Shown: positions 20,421-30,474 of the stretch, piece after piece
How positions within the stretch are numbered: the first letter of the stretch is position 1
How the letters are laid out: every line of letters starts with the position of its first letter
Origin: Magnetospirillum fulvum MGU-K5
Lineage (GTDB): Bacteria; Pseudomonadota; Alphaproteobacteria; Rhodospirillales; Magnetospirillaceae
Reading direction: 5' to 3'
NCBI RefSeq assembly: GCF_000442515.1
Contig: NZ_AQPH01000003.1
Coordinates: 47,132 to 111,131, forward strand
DNA: 64,000 nucleotides
Notes under the pieces: generated by a model
Databases searched by the model: none
Seen by the model: only the letters and a program-made list of their open reading frames with translations
Told to the model about the DNA's origin: nothing
Program-made: the position numbers and the translations under genes

Positions 20421-21179
20421 TCAGCCGACGCGGCCGATTCGCGACAGCGAGGCGTCGAGGCGGGCATCGGCCTCGGCGATCTGGCGCAGGGCGTCGCGGG
20501 TAAAATCGATATGGGTTTCGGCGGCGGCGCGGGCGGCGACCTCGTCACCGGCCAACACTGCGTCGAGGATGGCGCGGTGCTGGTCGAGCAGCAGATCGCG
20601 CACGGCCTGACGGCGATACAGCATCGCCCGGCTATAGAACACGTCGTGACAGAGCAGGTCCGACAGCGCCCGCATCACATGCAGCATCACCAGATTGTGC
20701 GACGCCTCGTAGATGGCGAGGTGGAACTCGGCCCCGGCTTCGGCCTCGGCAGCGTGATCGGCGGCGGCGTTGGCCGTTTCCATCGCCTCGAACCGGCGCT
20801 TGAGGCAGACATGGTCGATCTCGGTGGCGCGCAGGGCGGCGAGCCCGGTGGCGGCCCCTTCGACCTGACGGCGGAATTCGAGGTAATCCAGCACCGTGTC
20901 GGGCCGGGAATTGAGCAATTCGCGGATCGGCCCGGTAAAGGCTTCGCCCAGCAAGGGGGCGACCCGGGTGGCACCGCCGCGTTCCGACACCAGCAGGCCG
21001 CGGGTCTCCAGCTTGTCCAGCGCCTCGCGCAGCGAGGGGCGGGAGACATCGAAGCGGGTGGCCAGCTCACGTTCCGGCAGCAATCGCTCTCCCGGACGCA
21101 AACTTCCCTCCAGGATCAGCCGTTCAAGATGGTGGGAAATACTGTCCGCCAGTTTTGGAGGTCTGATCCGCTCGGTCAT
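20421..21179 (-). CDS. GntR-family (FadR/FCD) transcriptional regulator
   Basis: 252 residues. A winged helix-turn-helix of GntR type (about 12-75, with RPGERLLPERELATRFDVSRPSLREALDKLETRGLL) is joined to an all-helical FCD effector domain (about 85-235) with the metal-site histidines FHLAIYEASHN, HR and TH. Members of the PdhR/LldR branch sense small carboxylates such as pyruvate or lactate. It is divergent from pyruvate carboxylase (start-to-start 149 nt), so it probably controls pyc (inference). No clear GntR-type operator could be picked out by eye. Confidence 0.88.
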   Translation of the reverse strand: MTERIRPPKLADSISHHLERLILEGSLRPGERLLPERELATRFDVSRPSLREALDKLETRGLLVSERGGATRVAPLLGEAFTGPIRELLNSRPDTVLDYLEFRRQVEGAATGLAALRATEIDHVCLKRRFEAMETANAAADHAAEAEAGAEFHLAIYEASHNLVMLHVMRALSDLLCHDVFYSRAMLYRRQAVRDLLLDQHRAILDAVLAGDEVAARAAAETHIDFTRDALRQIAEADARLDASLSRIGRVG

Positions 21180-21328
21180 GCCAGCCTTTGGTGTATCCTG
21201 TTCCGCCGAAATCGGCCGAACGATCTAGGTACGCTAAAAGACCTTCGTTAGGCAAGTGCAAGAACCCTGTTTACAAGTTCGGTAAAGAGATTTATCCGTC
21301 TCCTCACTGCCGTTCAAAAGGATGACCC

Positions 21329-24300
21329 ATGACCGTCGCCATCCCCTGCCGCCTTCCGCTCCACAAGCTGCTCGTCGCCAATCGCGGCGAGATCGCGATC
21401 CGCATCTGCCGGGCCGCGACCGAGCTGGGGATGTCGACCGTTGCCGTCTATTCAACCGAGGATCGCTTTGCGCTGCATCGGTTCAAGGCCGACGAATCCT
21501 ATCTGATCGGCAAGGGCAAAGGCCCGATCGAAGCCTATCTCGCCATCGACGAGATCGTGCGGGTGGCCAAGGAAACCGGCTGTGACGCGGTTCATCCCGG
21601 CTATGGCTTCCTGGCGGAAAATCCCGACTTTGCCGATGCGGTGCGCGATGCCGGTCTGGTCTTCGTCGGTCCGTCCTCCGAGGTGATGCGGCTGTTGGGC
21701 AACAAGGTTGCCGCCCGCAATCTCGCCATTTCCGCCGGGGTGCCGGTGATGCCCGCGACCGGGCCGCTGCCCGCCGATCCCGAGGAATGCCGCCGTCAGG
21801 CCGCCCAGATCGGCTATCCGCTGATGCTGAAGGCCAGCTGGGGCGGCGGCGGGCGCGGGATGCGGGTGGTCGAAGGCCCGGACGAACTGCCCGAACTGAT
21901 CGCGGTGGCAAAGCGCGAGGCCAAGGCCGCGTTCGGCAATGACGAGGTTTATCTCGAAAAGCTGGTCCGCCGTGCCCGCCACGTCGAGGTCCAGATCCTG
22001 GGCGATGCCGAGGGCAACCTGATCCACCTGTTCGAGCGCGATTGTTCGGTCCAGCGCCGGAATCAGAAGGTGGTCGAGCGTGCTCCGGCTCCCTATCTCG
22101 ACGAGGCGAGCCGCGCCTCGCTGTGCGAGTCGGCGCTGACGCTGGCGCGGGCGGCGGGCTATCGCAATGCCGGCACCGTCGAGTTCCTGATGGATGTCGA
22201 TAGCGGCGCGTTCTACTTCATCGAGGTCAATCCCCGCGTTCAGGTCGAACACACCGTTACCGAAGTCGTTACCGGGGTCGATATCGTCAAGGCGCAGATC
22301 CGCGTCGCCGCCGGGGCGGTGATCGGCGACCGTTGCGCCGAACTGCCGCACCAGAACGAAGTGCGGCTGAACGGTCACGCGATCCAGTGCCGGATCACCA
22401 CCGAAGATCCCTCGAACGCCTTCATCCCCGATTACGGGCGGATCACCGCCTATCGCGGCGCGGCCGGGTTCGGTATCCGTCTTGATGGCGGCACCGCCTT
22501 CTCGGGGGCGCTGATCACCCGCTATTACGATTCGCTGCTCGAAAAGGTCACCGCCTGGGCTCCGACCCCGGACGAAGCGATTGCCCGGATGGACCGCGCC
22601 TTGCGCGAGTTCCGTATCCGCGGCGTCGCCACCAACCTGACCTTCCTCGAATCGGTGATCAGCCACCCGAGCTTCGTCGCCTGCGAGTACACCACCCGCT
22701 TCATCGACGAGACGCCGGAACTGTTCGCCCGGCAGGAGCGGCGCGATCGCGCCAGCCGCCTGCTCCGCTTCGTCGGCGAGGTGATGGTCAACGGCAACCC
22801 GGAAGTCGCCGGTCTGGGGCGGCCGAAGGTGATCGCGATGCCCGACGCGCCGTCCTATCCGCCGATTGCCCCGCCCGAAGGCTCGAAGCAATTGCTCGAG
22901 CGTCTGGGTGCCGAGGGGCTGGCCCAGTGGATGCGCGAGCAGCAGCGGGTTCTGATCACCGACACCACCTTCCGCGATGCTCACCAGTCGCTGATCGCGA
23001 CCCGGATGCGGACCTACGATCTTGCCGCCGCGGCCCCGGCCTATGCCCGCCGTCTGCCCGGCCTGTTCTCGGTCGAATGCTGGGGCGGCGCGACCTTTGA
23101 CGTCGCGATGCGCTTCCTGAAGGAAGACCCGTGGGAGCGGTTGCGTCTGTTCCGCCGCGAAATGCCGAACCTGCTGCTCCAGATGCTGCTGCGCTCGGCC
23201 AACGCGGTCGGCTACACCAATTATCCCGATAATGTGGTGCGCCAGTTCGTCGCCCAGGCGGCGGAAAACGGGGTCGATATCTTCCGGGTGTTCGACTCGC
23301 TGAACTGGGTCGACAACATGCGGGTCGCGATCGACGCGGTGCGCGAGACCGGCGCGGTGTGCGAAGGCACCATCTGCTACACCGGCGACATCGACGATCC
23401 GGCGCGGTCGAAGTACGACCTTAAATATTATGTCGCGATGGCCCGCGAGCTGGAAGCGGCCGGGGCTCATATCCTGGGGATCAAGGACATGGCCGGTCTG
23501 GCCCGGCCCAAGGCGATCTCCCGGCTGGTCACCGCGCTGAAGCAGGAAGTCGGGCTGCCGATCCACTTCCACACCCACGACACCTCGGGCCTGTCGGCGG
23601 CCAGCGTGCTGGCGGCGGTCGATGCCGGAGTCGATGCCGTCGATGCGGCGATGGACGCGATGAGCGGCCTGACCTCGCAGCCGCCGTTGGGCTCGATCTG
23701 CGCGGCCCTGGCGCATCACCCCCGCGATCCCGGCCTCGATCATGGCGCGTTGAACGATCTGTCGCGCTATTGGGAAGGGGTGCGGACGCTGTATTCGCCG
23801 TTCGAGGCCGATATCCGCTCGGGCACTGCCGACGTCTATCGCCACGAAATGCCGGGCGGTCAGTACACCAACCTGCGCGCCCAGGCCCGCTCGCTGGGTG
23901 TCGAACAGCATTGGGACTGGGTGGCTCAGGCCTATGCCGACGTTAATCTGATGTTCGGCGATGTCGTCAAGGTCACCCCCACCAGCAAGGTGGTCGGCGA
24001 TATGGCGCTGATGATGGTCACCAGCAATCTGACCCCGGCCGACGTGCTTGATCCGGAGAAGGAGATCGCCTTCCCCGAATCCGTGGTGTCGTTCTTCCGT
24101 GGCGATCTCGGCCAGCCGGTCGGCGGCTTCCCCGAGGCGTTGCAGAAGAAGGTGCTGGGTGGGGCCGAGCCGATCCGGGTCCGTCCCGGCGCGGTGCTGC
24201 CGCCCGCCGATCTCGCGGCCGAACGCGCCGCCGCCGAGGCCAAGGCCGGCCGCACCATCAGCGACGCCGAACTGGCCTCGTACCTGATGTACCCGAAGGT

Positions 24301-24790
24301 GTTCACCGATTACGCCCTCCACGAGCGCAATTTCGGTGACGTCTCGGCTCTGCCGACCGACGTGTTCTTCTACGGGATGACCCCCGGTCAGGAGATCGCG
24401 ATCGACCTCGAACGCGGCAAGAGCCTGATCGTCCGCTTCCTGGCGATCGGCGAGGCCGACGAGGACGGCGAGCGCAAGGTGTTCTTTGAACTGAACGGCC
24501 AGCCGCGCATCGTCCGCATCGCCGACAGCAAGGTTGCGACCGTCCGCGTCGCCCGTCCCAAGGCCGAACCGGGCAATTCCGCCCATGTCGGCGCGCCGAT
24601 GCCGGGTCTGGTGGTCAGCGTCGCCGTCCGCCCCGGTCAGGTGGTGGAAAAGGGCGATCTGCTGGTGGCGATCGAAGCGATGAAGATGGAAACGGCGGTG
24701 CGGGCCGACCGCGCTGGAACCGTCGCTCAGGTGGCGGTGACCCCCGGCACCCAGGTCGAGGCCAAGGATCTGCTGGTGGTGTTGGATTAG
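21329..24790 (+). CDS. pyc: Pyruvate carboxylase
   Basis: 1153 residues, the full length of a single-chain enzyme. The biotin carboxylase domain comes first (about 8-460: LVANRGEIAIRI, KASWGGGGRGMRVV, ERDCSVQRRNQK). The carboxyltransferase domain (about 540-815) has TTFRDAHQSLIATRMRTYDL with the metal Asp and FHTHDTSG. A tetramerisation region follows, then a C-terminal biotinyl domain with Lys1119 in EAMKME. It converts pyruvate, bicarbonate and ATP to oxaloacetate, an anaplerotic step. A GntR-FCD regulator is divergent from it. Confidence 0.98.
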   Translation: MTVAIPCRLPLHKLLVANRGEIAIRICRAATELGMSTVAVYSTEDRFALHRFKADESYLIGKGKGPIEAYLAIDEIVRVAKETGCDAVHPGYGFLAENPDFADAVRDAGLVFVGPSSEVMRLLGNKVAARNLAISAGVPVMPATGPLPADPEECRRQAAQIGYPLMLKASWGGGGRGMRVVEGPDELPELIAVAKREAKAAFGNDEVYLEKLVRRARHVEVQILGDAEGNLIHLFERDCSVQRRNQKVVERAPAPYLDEASRASLCESALTLARAAGYRNAGTVEFLMDVDSGAFYFIEVNPRVQVEHTVTEVVTGVDIVKAQIRVAAGAVIGDRCAELPHQNEVRLNGHAIQCRITTEDPSNAFIPDYGRITAYRGAAGFGIRLDGGTAFSGALITRYYDSLLEKVTAWAPTPDEAIARMDRALREFRIRGVATNLTFLESVISHPSFVACEYTTRFIDETPELFARQERRDRASRLLRFVGEVMVNGNPEVAGLGRPKVIAMPDAPSYPPIAPPEGSKQLLERLGAEGLAQWMREQQRVLITDTTFRDAHQSLIATRMRTYDLAAAAPAYARRLPGLFSVECWGGATFDVAMRFLKEDPWERLRLFRREMPNLLLQMLLRSANAVGYTNYPDNVVRQFVAQAAENGVDIFRVFDSLNWVDNMRVAIDAVRETGAVCEGTICYTGDIDDPARSKYDLKYYVAMARELEAAGAHILGIKDMAGLARPKAISRLVTALKQEVGLPIHFHTHDTSGLSAASVLAAVDAGVDAVDAAMDAMSGLTSQPPLGSICAALAHHPRDPGLDHGALNDLSRYWEGVRTLYSPFEADIRSGTADVYRHEMPGGQYTNLRAQARSLGVEQHWDWVAQAYADVNLMFGDVVKVTPTSKVVGDMALMMVTSNLTPADVLDPEKEIAFPESVVSFFRGDLGQPVGGFPEALQKKVLGGAEPIRVRPGAVLPPADLAAERAAAEAKAGRTISDAELASYLMYPKVFTDYALHERNFGDVSALPTDVFFYGMTPGQEIAIDLERGKSLIVRFLAIGEADEDGERKVFFELNGQPRIVRIADSKVATVRVARPKAEPGNSAHVGAPMPGLVVSVAVRPGQVVEKGDLLVAIEAMKMETAVRADRAGTVAQVAVTPGTQVEAKDLLVVLD

Positions 24791-25017
24791 GGAGGGGCGC
24801 GGGGGCCAAGCGTCCATAGAAGATGCGGCCCCCGCCCAGGAAGGATAGACGAAGGACAAGAGCGGGTCTTAGAGCCCGCCCCGACCGGGGCCGGAAAAGC
24901 CCCGGCTCTCCCCCCCGGCGTTTCTGGGAGGCTTTGCCGGGGGGGAGACTCGATTCCGCCCCTCCGCCACAGCCTTTTCCGAGCGGGCCGATCTGGTCCC
25001 GGCACCGGCGGCGATGC
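24791..25017. other. Non-coding, hairpin-rich gap downstream of pyc
   Basis: No credible ORF. Hairpins: GCGGGGGCC/GGCCCCCGC around 24798-24837 just after the pyc stop (possible terminator, no T-run), GCCCCGaccgGGGC near 24880, and CTCCCCCCCGGC/GCCGGGGGGGAG around 24908-24947. The rpmI promoter follows directly. Confidence 0.5.
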
Positions 25018-25046
25018 TTGCATTCGCCTGGGGGCAGCGGTATAAG
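25018..25046 (+). promoter_or_regulatory. Sigma70-type promoter for rpmI-rplT-pheST
   Basis: TTGCAT (25018-25023), 17-nt spacer, TATAAG (25041-25046). Transcription would start near 25053, giving an ~80-nt leader before rpmI. Confidence 0.6.
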
Positions 25047-25131
25047 CGTCCCCTTCTCCGCGCGGACAAGGCCGTCAGGGCTGCCTTGCCGTGTGCTTGT
25101 TTATAAACGCTTTAGATCAAGGAAAGCGAAA

Positions 25132-25335
25132 ATGCCCAAGATGAAGACCAAGAGTGCGGCCAAGAAGCGGTTCCGCATCACCGGCAGTGGTAAGGTTAAG
25201 GGCAACGTCGCCTTCAAGCGGCACTGCCTCTCCGCCAAGTCCCAGAAGATGAAGCGCCAGGCGCGCGGCACCTTCGTCCTGTTCAAGACGGACGGGGACA
25301 ATGTCAAGAAGTTCTACCTGCCGAACGGAGTCTAA
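25132..25335 (+). CDS. rpmI: Ribosomal protein bL35
   Basis: 67 residues, very basic: [24 protein letters not shown]...[18 protein letters not shown], the bL35 pattern. AAGGAAA lies 7 nt upstream of the ATG. The longer in-frame extension upstream is non-coding leader. rplT follows after 3 nt. infC, which usually precedes rpmI, is absent here. Confidence 0.95.
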   Translation: MPKMKTKSAAKKRFRITGSGKVKGNVAFKRHCLSAKSQKMKRQARGTFVLFKTDGDNVKKFYLPNGV

Positions 25336-25338
25336 CCC

Positions 25339-25695
25339 ATGGCGCACGTCAAGAGAGGCGTGACGACCCACGCCCGTCACCGCAAGATTCTGAAGCTCGC
25401 CAAGGGCTATCGTGGCCGCGCCAGCACCTGCTTCCGCGTCGCGATCGAAAAGGTCGAGAAGGCGCTGCGTTACGCCTACCGCGACCGTCGCGCCAAGAAG
25501 CGCAATTTCCGCGCTTTGTGGATCCAGCGTATCAACGCCGGGTCGCGCGCCTACGGTCTGCCCTATTCGCGTTTCATGGATGGTCTGAAGAAGGCCGGCA
25601 TCGCCCTTGACCGCAAGGTGCTGTCGGACATCGCCATCCGCGAGCCCGAGGCGTTCCGCTCGCTGGTGGAAAAGGCTCAGGCCGCCCTCCGGTAG
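25339..25695 (+). CDS. rplT: Ribosomal protein bL20
   Basis: 118 residues: [67 protein letters not shown] is diagnostic of bL20, a 23S rRNA-binding assembly protein that in many bacteria also represses its own operon. It is co-transcribed with rpmI; pheS follows across an 88-nt spacer with a hairpin. Confidence 0.98.
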   Translation: MAHVKRGVTTHARHRKILKLAKGYRGRASTCFRVAIEKVEKALRYAYRDRRAKKRNFRALWIQRINAGSRAYGLPYSRFMDGLKKAGIALDRKVLSDIAIREPEAFRSLVEKAQAALR

Positions 25696-25723
25696 GGTTC
25701 CCTATGGGGAGCGATGGTTAGGA

Positions 25724-25754
25724 GAGGGGCCCGCCCATTGGGGTGCGGCCCCTC
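25724..25754 (+). promoter_or_regulatory. Leader hairpin between rplT and pheS (possible attenuator or processing site)
   Basis: GAGGGGCC (25724-25731) pairs perfectly with GGCCCCTC (25747-25754), extendable by A-T and G-U pairs, followed by TTCGCGTCTT, which is only weakly T-rich. It lies 30 nt before the pheS start. Confidence 0.45.
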
Positions 25755-25783
25755 TTCGCGTCTTAAGCAGAGGAAACGGACCG

Positions 25784-26860
25784 ATGCACGATCTGGATCG
25801 ACTGCGCGCCGAGGCGCTTGCCGCCATCGCGGCGGCAACGAGCCTGGAGCAGCTTGAAGCCGCCCGCGTCGCGGCGCTCGGCAAAAAGGGCAGCATTTCC
25901 GGGCTGATGAAGTCGTTGGGCGCGATGAGCCCGGACGAGCGCAAGACCGCCGGCGCGGTGCTGAATGTCGCCCGCGACGAGGTCGCCACCGCCCTGGAAA
26001 CGGCCCGCGCCGCCCTTGAGGCCCAGGCGCTGAACGAACGGCTGGCGCGGGAACGGATCGACGTGACCCTGCCGCCCCGTCCCGAAAGCCAGGGCCGCGT
26101 CCACCCGATCAGCCAGACGATCGAGGAGATCACCCAGATCTTCGCTCAGATGGGCTTTGCCATCGCCGAAGGTCCGGATATCGAGGACGATTTCCACAAT
26201 TTCACCGCGCTCAACATCCCGCCCGAGCATCCCGCCCGGCAGATGCACGATACCTTCTATTTCGGCGAGCGCGCCGACGGTGGCCGCCATTTGCTGCGGA
26301 CCCACACCTCGCCGGTGCAGATCCGCACCATGCTGAGCGAGAAGCCGCCGATCCGCGTCATCGTTCCCGGCCGGACCTATCGATGCGATTCCGATATGAC
26401 CCACACCCCGATGTTCCATCAGGTCGAGGGTCTGGTGATCGACAAGACCACCCATATGGGTCATCTGAAGGGCTGCCTGATCGAATTCGTCCGCGCCTTC
26501 TTCGAGGTCGACGACGTTCCCGTTCGCTTCCGTCCCAGCTTCTTCCCCTTCACCGAGCCGTCGGCCGAGGTCGATATCGGCTGCTCGCGCGAAGGCGGCG
26601 AACTGCGGATCGGCCCCGGTGCGGGCTGGCTCGAAGTGCTGGGCAGTGGGATGGTTCATCCCAACGTGCTCCGCAATTGCGGCATCGACCCCGACGAATA
26701 TCAGGGCTTTGCCTTCGGCATGGGGGTCGAGCGGTTGGCGATGCTGAAATACGGCATTCCCGATCTGCGCACTTTCTTTGATTCCGACCTGCGCTGGCTG
26801 CGCCATTACGGCTTCGTTCCGCTTGACGTTCCCACGCTTTCGGGGGGGCTGACCCGATGA
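25784..26860 (+). CDS. pheS: Phenylalanyl-tRNA synthetase alpha subunit
   Basis: 358 residues from [42 protein letters not shown] precedes this ATG, and the longer in-frame opening overlaps rplT and is rejected. An N-terminal coiled coil (about 1-85) precedes the class II catalytic core, with motif 2 ([12 protein letters not shown]...[26 protein letters not shown]) and motif 3 ([17 protein letters not shown]). It forms the alpha2beta2 enzyme with PheT, whose gene overlaps its stop codon. Confidence 0.98.
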   Translation: MHDLDRLRAEALAAIAAATSLEQLEAARVAALGKKGSISGLMKSLGAMSPDERKTAGAVLNVARDEVATALETARAALEAQALNERLARERIDVTLPPRPESQGRVHPISQTIEEITQIFAQMGFAIAEGPDIEDDFHNFTALNIPPEHPARQMHDTFYFGERADGGRHLLRTHTSPVQIRTMLSEKPPIRVIVPGRTYRCDSDMTHTPMFHQVEGLVIDKTTHMGHLKGCLIEFVRAFFEVDDVPVRFRPSFFPFTEPSAEVDIGCSREGGELRIGPGAGWLEVLGSGMVHPNVLRNCGIDPDEYQGFAFGMGVERLAMLKYGIPDLRTFFDSDLRWLRHYGFVPLDVPTLSGGLTR

Positions 26861-29253
26861 AATTCTCGCTGTCCTGGCTGAAGTCTCATCTTGAAACCGA
26901 CGCGACCCTCGACGAAATCGTCGCGGCGCTGACCGCGATCGGCCTTGAGGTCGAAGAGGTCGAAGACCCCGCCCGCCGTCTGTCCGGCTTCATCGTCGGC
27001 CATATCCTGACCGCCGAGCGTCACCCCAACGCCGACCGGCTCCAGGTCTGCTCGGTTGCCACCGGCGAGGCGACGATCCAGGTGGTGTGCGGCGCGCCCA
27101 ACGCCCGCGCCGGATTGAAGGTGATCCTGGCCCGTCCCGGCACCGTGATCCCGGTCACCGGCGATGCGCTGAAAAAGGGCAATGTCCGCGGCATCGAAAG
27201 CCAGGGCATGATGTGCTCGTGGCGCGAACTGGCGCTGGGCGAGGACCATGACGGCATCGCCGAACTGGACGAGTCGTTCACGGTCGGCGCGGCGTTGCTT
27301 GATGTGATGTCGTTCGATCCGGTGATCGACATTTCCGTCACCCCCAACCGGGCCGACTGCCTGGGCGTGCGCGGCATCGCCCGCGATCTCGCTGCCGCCG
27401 GTCTGGGGCGGCTGGTGCCGCTGTCGGTCGAGCCGGTGGCGGGCAGCTTCGCCAGCCCGATCGGGGTCACCCTCGATTTCGCTGCCGATGCGGCGGGGGC
27501 TTGCCCGCTGTTCGCCGGTCGCTTCATTCGCGGCGTCAAGAACGGCGACAGCCCGCAATGGCTGAAGGATCGTCTGGCCTCGATCGGGCTGCGTCCGATT
27601 TCGGCGCTGGTCGATATCACCAATTTCTTCACCTTCGACCTCAACCGCCCGCTGCACGTGTTCGATGCCGACCGGGTCAAGGGCGACATCACCGCCCGTC
27701 TGGCCCGTCCCGGCGAGACCCTGGCGGCGCTGAACGGCAAGACTTACGCGCTTGATGAGGCGATGACGGTGATCGCCGACGCGACCGGCCCGCTTGGTCT
27801 GGCTGGGGTGATCGGCGGCGACAGCTCGGGCTGCTCCGAAACCACCTCTTCGGTCTTCCTTGAAGCGGCGTGGTTCGATCCGGCGCGGACCGCCACCACC
27901 GGCCGTCGTCTCGACATCCTGTCCGATGCCCGCTTCCGCTTCGAACGCGGCGTCGATCCCGCCTTCGTCGTCCCGGCGATGGAACTGGCCACCCGGATGA
28001 TTCTCGACCTGTGCGGCGGCGAGGCATCCGAGCCGGTGATCGCCGGAACCGAGCCGGACTGGCAGAAATCAATCGTACTGCGCCCCGGCCGGGTTGCCGC
28101 CCTGGGCGGCGTCGAGGTCGAGATCGCGCAGCAGGAGCGGATTTTGCACGCGCTCGGCTGCGCCGTGGCCGAACATGATGACGGGCTGCTGGTCAACCCG
28201 CCGTCCTGGCGCGCCGATATCGGCGGCGAGCAGGATCTGGTCGAGGAAGTTGTCCGTATCGTCGGCTTCGATGCGATTCCGGCGGTGCCGCTGCCGCGCA
28301 ACCCGATGCCCAAGCCGATTCTGACCCCGGCCCAGCGTCGGGTCGGCTGGGTGCGGCGTCAATTGGCCGCGCGCGGTCTGATCGAGACCGTTACCTGGTC
28401 GTTCCTGCCCCAGGCCCAGGCCGCCTTGTTCGGCGGCGGCAGCGATGCGCTGCAACTGGCCAATCCGATTTCGGCCGATCTCGACGCAATGCGTCCCTCG
28501 GTGCTGCCCAATCTGGTCGCGGCGGTGGGGCGTAACCTCGATCGGGGCTTGCGCGATTTCAGCCTGTTCGAGATCGGGCCGCAATTCGACGGGCCGGAAC
28601 CGGGGCAACAGCGTCTGGTCGCGGGTGGCCTGCGGGTCGGCAAGACCGCCGCGCGCCACTGGACCGGCGCGCCGCGTGCGGTTGATGCCTTCGACGCCAA
28701 GGCCGATCTGCTGGCGGCGATCGCGGCGACCGGGCTCAGCCCCGACGGCTTCCAGACCATCGCCGAAGCGCCGTCCTGGTACCATCCCGGCCGGTCGGGA
28801 ACGTTGCGCCTTGGCAACAAGCCGGTCGGCTATTTCGGCGAACTCCATCCCGGCGTTCTGGCCGCGCTTGACGTCAAGGGCCCGCTGGTTGGGTTCGAAC
28901 TGTTCATCGAGGCGTTGCCGCCTGCCAAGGCCAAGCCCAGCCGGGCCCGGCCCTTGCTGAAGGCCTCGGCGTTCCAGCCGCTCGACCGCGACTTCGCTTT
29001 CATTCTCGACAGCAAGGTTGCCGCCGAACAGGTGGTCCGCGCCGCCCGCAACGCCGACAAGGTTTTGATTAGCGACGTCGTCGTGTTCGATCTGTACGAG
29101 GGGGCTCATCTTCCCGAGGGCAAGAAGTCGCTGGCGATCAGCGTCACCTTGCAGCCGACCGAGCGGACCCCCACCGATGAAGAGATCGAGGCGGTCTCGA
29201 CCCGGATCGTTCAGGCCGTCATCAAGGCTACCGGCGGAGAATTGCGCGGATGA
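26857..29253 (+). CDS. pheT: Phenylalanyl-tRNA synthetase beta subunit
   Basis: 798 residues, full length. The order is N-terminal strand domain, EMAP-like tRNA-binding domain (about 40-150: [26 protein letters not shown]), B3/B4 editing domain, B5 domains, a catalytic-like core, and a C-terminal ferredoxin-fold anticodon-binding domain (about 705-798: [23 protein letters not shown]). ATG overlaps the pheS stop (ATGA), and its own stop overlaps the next gene's ATG. Confidence 0.98.
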   Translation: MKFSLSWLKSHLETDATLDEIVAALTAIGLEVEEVEDPARRLSGFIVGHILTAERHPNADRLQVCSVATGEATIQVVCGAPNARAGLKVILARPGTVIPVTGDALKKGNVRGIESQGMMCSWRELALGEDHDGIAELDESFTVGAALLDVMSFDPVIDISVTPNRADCLGVRGIARDLAAAGLGRLVPLSVEPVAGSFASPIGVTLDFAADAAGACPLFAGRFIRGVKNGDSPQWLKDRLASIGLRPISALVDITNFFTFDLNRPLHVFDADRVKGDITARLARPGETLAALNGKTYALDEAMTVIADATGPLGLAGVIGGDSSGCSETTSSVFLEAAWFDPARTATTGRRLDILSDARFRFERGVDPAFVVPAMELATRMILDLCGGEASEPVIAGTEPDWQKSIVLRPGRVAALGGVEVEIAQQERILHALGCAVAEHDDGLLVNPPSWRADIGGEQDLVEEVVRIVGFDAIPAVPLPRNPMPKPILTPAQRRVGWVRRQLAARGLIETVTWSFLPQAQAALFGGGSDALQLANPISADLDAMRPSVLPNLVAAVGRNLDRGLRDFSLFEIGPQFDGPEPGQQRLVAGGLRVGKTAARHWTGAPRAVDAFDAKADLLAAIAATGLSPDGFQTIAEAPSWYHPGRSGTLRLGNKPVGYFGELHPGVLAALDVKGPLVGFELFIEALPPAKAKPSRARPLLKASAFQPLDRDFAFILDSKVAAEQVVRAARNADKVLISDVVVFDLYEGAHLPEGKKSLAISVTLQPTERTPTDEEIEAVSTRIVQAVIKATGGELRG

Positions 29254-29870
29254 GCCGGGCCGTGGGGCCAACCATCCTGCTGATCCGTCATGGAGAAACC
29301 CTCTCCAACCGTGAGGGGCGGGTTCAGGGGCATCGCGATTCGCCCCTGACCCCGAACGGCATCGAACAGGCTCGCCGGGCCGGGCAGACCGTCACCCGTC
29401 TGATCGGTGACGGTACCGGCTGGCGGGTCACCTCCAGCCCGCTCGGGCGCTGCGTCCGCACCACCGGGATCATCGCCGAGATCGCCGGGCTTGATTTTCG
29501 TGCCATCACCTTCGATCCCCGGCTGGCCGAAATCGATACCGGAACGTTTTCCGGTCTGACCAAGACCGAGCTGACTGCCCGCGATCCCGATTTGACGCGG
29601 GGGCGCGGCCTCGATCACTGGGCCTTCAAGGCGCCGGGTGGGGAGACCCACGCCGCTCTCACCGCCCGGCTGAGCGATTGGCTGGCTTCGGTTGGGCCGG
29701 AGGAAAAGGTGGTGGTGATCAGCCACGGGATCGCCGGTCGTGTCCTGCGCGGGCTGTATCTCGGTCAGGACCCGGATCTGGCGATGCAGGCCGAATCGCC
29801 TCAGAACGCTTTGTTCCGGCTATGCAACGGAATCGTCGAGCGGATTTCCTGCGGGGAGCCGCTGCAATAA
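29250..29870 (+). CDS. Histidine phosphatase family protein (phosphoglycerate-mutase-like)
   Basis: 206 residues. The RHGE catalytic motif (residues 13-16; His14 is the phospho-acceptor) lies in LIRHGETLSNREG, with SSPLGRCVRTTGII and a second catalytic His in VVISHGIAGRVLRGL. This fold includes phosphoglycerate mutases and broad phosphatases; the substrate cannot be told from sequence. Its ATG overlaps the pheT stop, so it is the last gene of the rpmI-rplT-pheST transcript. Confidence 0.9.
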   Translation: MSRAVGPTILLIRHGETLSNREGRVQGHRDSPLTPNGIEQARRAGQTVTRLIGDGTGWRVTSSPLGRCVRTTGIIAEIAGLDFRAITFDPRLAEIDTGTFSGLTKTELTARDPDLTRGRGLDHWAFKAPGGETHAALTARLSDWLASVGPEEKVVVISHGIAGRVLRGLYLGQDPDLAMQAESPQNALFRLCNGIVERISCGEPLQ

Positions 29871-29876
29871 GACCGC

Positions 29877-29964
29877 GCCGGGCGGGCGCATCCGCGCCCT
29901 TGGTCGCCGCCGCAATGGCGGCTCAATACCGGCCAACGGGTCAAATCGAGGGTTGGCCGGTCTT
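29877..29964. repeat. 88-bp dispersed repeat, copy 1
   Basis: It aligns without gaps to 49357-49444. Shared blocks are GCCGGGCG, GCATCCGC, CTTGG, CGCCGCC-CAATGGCGGC, ATACCGGCCAAC and GGTTGGCCGGT. Two internal dyads are visible: GCCGCC/GGCGGC and CCGGCCAAC/GTTGGCCGG. It sits between convergent genes (histidine phosphatase and rppH). Confidence 0.75.
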
Positions 29965-29969
29965 CGTTC

Positions 29970-30452
29970 CTAAACCGGCACCGCCAGCGGCAGGAACTCG
30001 GCCACCACCTGATCGTAGAGCGAACGCTTGAACGGAACGATCAGGTCCGGCACCTCGGCCAGGGGAATCCAGCGCCAGGCGTCGAATTCCGGATGCTCGG
30101 TGGCGAGATCGATTTCGGTATCCGAGCCGGTGAAGCGGGCGCAGAACCAGATTTGCTTCTGGCCGCGATACTTGCCATGCCAGCAGCGGTCGGCCAACTC
30201 AACCGGCAAATCATAGCTGACCCATCCGGCGGTCCGGGCGATGATCTTGGCCGAATCGGTGCCGATTTCCTCTTTCATCTCGCGCAGGACAGTGGTTTCG
30301 GGGGCTTCGCCCTCGTCGATGCCGCCCTGGGGGAATTGCCACGAATCCGGGGTGTCGAGTCTGCGGGCGACGAAGGCCAGCCCGGCCGGGTTCAGCAGCA
30401 CCAGACCGATGCAGGGGCGATAGGGGCGGTCGTGATAGGGCAGCGGACTCAT
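29970..30452 (-). CDS. rppH: RNA pyrophosphohydrolase RppH (Nudix)
   Basis: 160 residues. The Nudix box GGIDEGEAPETTVLREMKEE... spans 43-64 and is intact, preceded by WQFPQGG as in RppH. RppH removes pyrophosphate from 5'-triphosphorylated RNA and so starts RNA decay; the family also hydrolyses dinucleoside polyphosphates. It is the last gene of the gpmI-envC-ctpA-yibQ-rppH series, 22 nt after yibQ. Confidence 0.93.
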   Translation of the reverse strand: MSPLPYHDRPYRPCIGLVLLNPAGLAFVARRLDTPDSWQFPQGGIDEGEAPETTVLREMKEEIGTDSAKIIARTAGWVSYDLPVELADRCWHGKYRGQKQIWFCARFTGSDTEIDLATEHPEFDAWRWIPLAEVPDLIVPFKRSLYDQVVAEFLPLAVPV

Positions 30453-30474
30453 CGGTTGGGCCTTCCGTTCGAGA

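Noticed and set aside
21452..24859. An 1135-codon open frame antisense to pyc
   Set aside because: Covers exactly the pyruvate carboxylase gene; low-complexity H/D/R/Q-rich product without motifs.
24823..25131. N-terminal extension of rpmI by about 100 codons
   Set aside because: Covers the promoter and hairpins; bL35 is always about 65 residues and AAGGAAA marks the ATG at 25132.
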